Below are positions 59,866 through 64,000 of a stretch of DNA of 64,000 bases, piece after piece; the first letter of the stretch is position 1; each line of letters starts with the position of its first letter. Both the position numbers and the translations under genes were made by a program. Source of the stretch: Hormiphora californensis (lineage: Eukaryota > Ctenophora > Tentaculata > Cydippida > Pleurobrachiidae); NCBI GenBank assembly GCA_020137815.1, contig CM035351.1:5259792-5323791 (forward strand), in the 5' to 3' direction. The notes beneath the pieces are model-generated. The model was not told where the DNA came from and did no database searches. It saw nothing but the letters and a program-made list of their open reading frames with translations.

Positions 59866-62789
59866 ATGTTCGCTCTCTTGTTAATAAAACTGGAGGTGTT
59901 ATTTCTCATCTGGAAGAAGAGGATTGTGATATCTGTCTCGTACAGGAAACCTTTTTGAAGTCTACGGATACTGGGAAACTCCAGGAGATTAGGGATAATG
60001 GATGGGATATTTTATCATGTCCACGAGGAGACAGAGGAGGTGGAGGAATAGGAATTCTTTTTCGGGACGGTATAGTCCTTCGACAGTGCCCAGTGAAGAC
60101 AAAGTTTAAGTCTTTTCAAGTGCAGGAGGTTCTCATCAGTGACAGAGATCAACCAAAGAGACTCTGTAATGTTTATCGTCCACCATACACAACTAAGTCA
60201 AGACTCACAGAGGCTACATTCCTATCTGAGTTCGGAGACTATCTTTCAGAACTTGTTATGAAGCAAGGTACTCCAATTATAGCAGGGGATCTGAACTTTC
60301 AGGTGCAGGACAAGAACAACTTCTACTCGAGGAAACTATTGGAGCTTCTAGATTCATTTGACCTTCAGCAAAGAGTACCACTATTGCCTACTCACCAACT
60401 TGGTGGAACCTTAGACCTGGTGATAACTACAAGGGAAACCAATCTAGGAGATTTAACAATTTGTCCTAATGGTACTACTTCGGACCACTTCCTGGTACAG
60501 TTTGGGCTTGAAGTGAGACAGGACCTGTCAAACTCTTGTATGCGGAAATCAATGTTTCGAGAATACATGGACTACAAGTCAATGGACAAGGAAGGATTCA
60601 GAGAGGACCTCCAGAAAGCGGAATTTGAACCAGGCCGGGATCCAGAGGAGAGTATTGTAAACTTCTATCGTTGGTTGGAAAGTGTAGTGGAAAGGCGAGT
60701 TCCGAGGAAACGGGTGAGGACAGGGAAAAAGTTTAAACCGTGGAGAGATGAGGAACTAAGAGGAATACTACGTAAGAGGAGGAGTGCGGAACGATACTGG
60801 AGGAAGCATGGAACTGAGGAAGCGAAACGGAGATTCAATGATTTGAAGAAGCTCTATGGAAACATGGACAAGGAAAAGAGAGCAGCTTTTGTTAAAGAGG
60901 ACTTGGATGCGGCAAAAGGGGACCCGAAGAAGCTACAAAGAAAGTTACAGAAACTCCTGGGAAAAGCGGAAACTATTCTTCCTGAGACTACCAACAACAA
61001 GAACCTGGCTGATGATTTTTCAAAGTTCTTTAGTTCAAAGGTGACCAAAATTCGGACCCAAGTCAATGAGGAGCAGCAGCAGGCTGGCGATTTTGTGGAA
61101 TCTGGAAAATCCTGTCATACAACATGGAATGAATTCAAAGAGATATCTGAGGAGGAACTTGTTTCATTAGTGAAATCGATGTCCAGCAAGCACTGTGACC
61201 TGGACCCGTTGCCCACTTGGGTGGTAAAGGAGTGTATAAGTGATCTGGCTCCTGCATTAACATCAATAGTCAATCAGTCTCTACATCAGTCTTCGGTCGC
61301 AGAATCTCTCCAGGAGGCACTTGTCTTTCCTACCATCAAGAATATGTATGGAGATCGTGAAGCTCTCAGCAACTATCGTCCTGTTTCGAACATCCCATTT
61401 CTGTCTAAGCTTCTTGAGAAGGTAGTTCTCACGCAACTCAATGACTACCTGGATCGCAACTCTCTTTTGGGCAAACATCAGTCTGGCTATCGTGTTGGTC
61501 ACAGTTGTGAAACGCTATTGGCAAGCATGTTCGATGACATTCTAGGGGAAATGGATAAAGGAAACGTAGTAGCTCTTATCTGTCTAGATATGAGTGCTGC
61601 TTTTGATACGGTTGACCATGGAAAGTTGTTGGAGGTGTTGCAGAAACGGTTTGGAGTGGATGGTGAACCTCTCCGATGGTTTAAAAGCTATTTGAGTTCC
61701 AGATCTTTTAGAGTTTCGGTCGGTGATTGCCTTTCGGAAACCCTTGCTTTACTTTGTGGAGTCCCTCAAGGGTCCCTCCTTGGTCCTATTTTGTTCCTAC
61801 TCTACATCGAGGCTGTACAAGATATTGTGGAGCCATATGGACTCCGGATAAAGTTATATGCAGATGATTCCCAGCTCTACGTGAGTCTGGTTCCTACGGA
61901 TGCTGCTGGCTGGGTTGAGGCAAAGGTGGATATTGAGGAGTGTCTGGCGAAGGTGAAGAGGTGGATGGTAGGGCAGTGGTTGAAGTGTAATGAGGCCAAA
62001 ACGGAATTCATCCTGCTTGGAAAGCGCAGTTCTCTAAGCAAAGTCTCTTTTGATCCAGTTATTAACTTTGGAGGAACGGAAATCTCCCCCAGTGAATGTA
62101 GTGGAACAGATGGTAAAACCCTGGGAATTCTCTTGGATCATAACCTTGGCCTTGAACGACAGGTTAACAATGTGAGGAAACAGTGTGGACTGATGTTACG
62201 AAACCTTTGGCAACTGCACAGGTGTTTTGATATCCCAACAAAGATAATGTTGGTCAAACAGTTGATTTTATCGAGGATAGACTACAGTAACATTCTGTAT
62301 TGTGGACTTCCTGGTCGAGTTCTCAGTGGGCTCCAGAAGCTTCTCAATGCCTGTGTTCGTTTTGTATTTAACCTCCACGGACACCAGGACAACTACATGG
62401 AGTATTTCAGGCAATGTCATATTTTACCGATCTCCTACAGGTTGGACTTCAAAGCATGTTTGATTGCCTACAAAATAGTCAATGGAACAGCCCCGTGTTA
62501 TCTCCAGGATTTGGTGCCACGTGATGAGACTTGGGGAACCTCTAGGACAACGAGGATGACTAATGTTCCGGATCCCTATAGGTTAAAACATCCAAAGATG
62601 ACCAGTATCAATGCCAACTCTAAGTTGAGACGTAGGAGGTTATCAGTATTCCTGCCCTCTGTCTGGAATGAGCTTCCTCTTGAGCTCAGGTCAATCCCCA
62701 ATGTGGATACTTTCAAAACCCGGCTGAAAACACATCTCTTCGTTGGTGCATTTGGAGTGGGTGATGGGGAACCCATGGCTGAGTTGTAA
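59802..62789 (+). CDS. LINE ORF2: AP endonuclease + reverse transcriptase, intact
   Basis: About 995 residues if read from the -1 shift point; the frame opens after a TAA near 59744 and has no ATG before the endonuclease core. The endonuclease begins IGTLNVRSLVNK, with CLVQETF, IAGDLNFQ and TSDHFLVQFG. RT follows: NYRPVSNIPFLSKLLEKVV, HQSGYRVGHS, DMSAAFDTVDH, GVPQGSLLGPILF and the catalytic YADD (61857-61868). The conserved terminal region has LPISYRLDFKACLIAYK and SVWNELPLELRS. Stop at 62787-62789. No RNase H domain. The 3' UTR ends in ATATAAGCGC and an ATT-rich microsatellite (63107-63127), the usual 3' tail of such elements. Having no internal stops, it may be a young copy. The clade is CR1-like or Jockey-like; phylogeny would decide. 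Confidence 0.92.
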   Translation, partial: HVLDEDQRGTTQEKTWKIGTLNVRSLVNKTGGVISHLEEEDCDICLVQETFLKSTDTGKLQEIRDNGWDILSCPRGDRGGGGIGILFRDGIVLRQCPVKTKFKSFQVQEVLISDRDQPKRLCNVYRPPYTTKSRLTEATFLSEFGDYLSELVMKQGTPIIAGDLNFQVQDKNNFYSRKLLELLDSFDLQQRVPLLPTHQLGGTLDLVITTRETNLGDLTICPNGTTSDHFLVQFGLEVRQDLSNSCMRKSMFREYMDYKSMDKEGFREDLQKAEFEPGRDPEESIVNFYRWLESVVERRVPRKRVRTGKKFKPWRDEELRGILRKRRSAERYWRKHGTEEAKRRFNDLKKLYGNMDKEKRAAFVKEDLDAAKGDPKKLQRKLQKLLGKAETILPETTNNKNLADDFSKFFSSKVTKIRTQVNEEQQQAGDFVESGKSCHTTWNEFKEISEEELVSLVKSMSSKHCDLDPLPTWVVKECISDLAPALTSIVNQSLHQSSVAESLQEALVFPTIKNMYGDREALSNYRPVSNIPFLSKLLEKVVLTQLNDYLDRNSLLGKHQSGYRVGHSCETLLASMFDDILGEMDKGNVVALICLDMSAAFDTVDHGKLLEVLQKRFGVDGEPLRWFKSYLSSRSFRVSVGDCLSETLALLCGVPQGSLLGPILFLLYIEAVQDIVEPYGLRIKLYADDSQLYVSLVPTDAAGWVEAKVDIEECLAKVKRWMVGQWLKCNEAKTEFILLGKRSSLSKVSFDPVINFGGTEISPSECSGTDGKTLGILLDHNLGLERQVNNVRKQCGLMLRNLWQLHRCFDIPTKIMLVKQLILSRIDYSNILYCGLPGRVLSGLQKLLNACVRFVFNLHGHQDNYMEYFRQCHILPISYRLDFKACLIAYKIVNGTAPCYLQDLVPRDETWGTSRTTRMTNVPDPYRLKHPKMTSINANSKLRRRRLSVFLPSVWNELPLELRSIPNVDTFKTRLKTHLFVGAFGVGDGEPMAEL

Positions 62790-63286
62790 TGTTTGTTGTA
62801 GTTGTGGGGCCTGCGGGCAATCAGTGTCATCCTCTCTCTAGCCATGTTATTAATTCATTACCTAGTATCCTTTTTTCGAGCAGGTGTGAGTATAGTGTGT
62901 TTTAATTTATATCTACAGGATTATGGGACCAGTTATTCCCTCAGTTTTATAAGTCAAGTTTATTTAGTCGTCTATATATTGTTTTTCAACCAGAGCTGTT
63001 CGAGTGTGTCATATAAGTAGTCGAGGATATACCGCTCTGATGATTCGGCGGAACATCGTCAATATTTTGACATGTCTCTGTCGGGTATGGGCGGTATATA
63101 AGCGCGGAATATTATTATTATATTATTAGTTAAGTAAATGATGGTCCCTAGAGTTGAAATTTATCTTATTTGAAAGATAAAATAATGAACTTTAATCCTA
63201 TATAATTTTTTTCATTGTATCTTTTTTAAATGGGAGTGAGAACCGATTAAGTAAAAAGTTAACCATTTTGCCCCGGTTTACCCTAT

Positions 63287-63978
63287 ACCATCCAGGAACT
63301 TGCCGAGAGAAACTTTGAGATCCTCTAGTGTTTCGCATCTTCGAACTTCTTTCGGCATCCTGTTGAAGAGCTTGACTGACCTCACTGAGATCCTTCCGGC
63401 TTCGGACAACACAATCCGTCCCTTGGCACTCAGCAGACAACTATACCCAACCATTCAATCTCGTAATCACATAAAAATGATTGCAGACATACTGTCAAAC
63501 AGGGGACCACTACGATACTGGCAACACACTGGTGCAAACAGAGCTACCTTTCCTTAGTGCCTCAAGTGCGATTTGGGAGAAATTGAGGACAACCGCCACT
63601 AACTGACAAGTACTCTCGATCAGAATTACTGAATTCAGACAATTATATACTCTGTTGTTCCATATCATTCACATATCACTGTAAAATATCTATCACCTCG
63701 TTTGACAACATTTTCCGACTCATCAGTCATCACTCACCACCGATCCAATCTAAAAGCTAACAACACCCCATCCCCCTCCAAATACACCAATATTTACACT
63801 AAAATCGTTTCACTCACACCTTCCGCCATCACAGGTATAGCAATGAACCTATCCCAACTCAGTAAGGAAATCTCAACATTAAAGTTCCTGCAAGGCAAAA
63901 CTGCAACAACGCATCAACAAAGGAAGAAGAAGTTGGGGGCAGGGAACTCGGAAACACGGCACTATGGATAAATAAATC
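63287..63978. mobile_element. LINE remnants
   Basis: On the minus strand 63290-63440 encodes SVRSVKLFNRMPKEVRRCE and LEDLKVSLGKFLDGI, a LINE ORF2 C-terminus. On the plus strand about 63440-63620 has WQHTGANRATFP and, past a stop, CLKCDLGEIEDNRH, the Cys/His cluster that follows RNase H in some non-LTR elements; it may be the detached tail of the fragment at 56367-57217. The remaining sequence is unassigned. Confidence 0.55.
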
Positions 63979-64000
63979 CATTTTTTCAACTGTTCACCGC
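63979..64000. mobile_element. MITE end, cut by the window
   Basis: TCCATTTTTTCAACTGTTCACC matches the left terminus of the family at 38953-39252. Confidence 0.6.

Larger units (their letters stand above)
57837..63286. mobile_element. Composite repeat: GGGGCAATTCGAAC element interrupted by a LINE
   Basis: The left end TAGGGTAAACCGGGGCAA and the right end TTGCCCCGGTTTACCCTA are inverted repeats. The left 570 bases hold at least seven copies of GGGGCAATTCGAAC in both orientations. A full LINE (about 58450-63127) separates this from the short right remnant. The simplest reading is a small non-autonomous element into which a LINE inserted. Confidence 0.6.

Overview
The window is eukaryotic and almost certainly from an invertebrate metazoan. 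Its genes have many GT-AG introns and the encoded proteins are animal-type: an LGR/GRL101-like receptor, an SH2 docking adaptor, TBCK, AP180/PICALM, RAD18, MLH1, ERCC6L and a carbohydrate sulfotransferase. Intergenic and intronic DNA is full of MITE-like, foldback, hAT-like and LINE sequence. I cannot name the phylum with confidence; a non-bilaterian or marine invertebrate is an inference.

Layout. 1-1.2 kb: 3' part of a rhodopsin-family receptor. 1.9-10.1 kb: stacked non-autonomous transposons, including a 2 kb foldback. A 3.95 kb tandem segmental duplication (about 3.84-7.79 and 7.79-11.55 kb) carries the promoter-proximal part of the next gene. 11.05-17.27 kb (+): a ten-exon SH2 adaptor with six YxxM PI3-kinase docking motifs, whose exons 2, 5 and 6 are flanked by tandem arrays built on their splice sites. 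17.6-18.4 kb (+): a predicted secreted protein of unknown family. 18.77-26.77 kb (-): ERCC6L/PICH-like SNF2 translocase with an expanded TPR-like array. 27.3-35.65 kb (-): TBCK. 36.6-38.5 kb (-): an intronless AP180/PICALM. 41.2-48.1 kb (-): RAD18, with a sulfotransferase gene nested in an intron on the other strand. 48.7-49.6 kb (-): a YjbQ/UPF0047 protein. 49.8-53.1 kb (-): MLH1. 53.4-64 kb: LINE territory, with one apparently intact two-ORF non-LTR retrotransposon (58.6-63.1 kb) inside an older repeat.

Splice models were built by hand. Codon phases close exactly for the adaptor, ERCC6L, MLH1 and the YjbQ gene; one RAD18 junction does not close. ERCC6L, RAD18 and MLH1 act in chromosome segregation, post-replication repair and mismatch repair, so the minus strand carries three genome-maintenance genes, though nothing shows that they are co-regulated.

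The two most interesting observations are these. (1) Tandem arrays repeatedly sit on splice sites, with units that begin GT and end AG, so each unit is formally a removable mini-intron. (2) The LINE has an A AAA AAC slippery heptamer in its ORF1/ORF2 overlap, exactly in the phase needed for -1 frameshifting.
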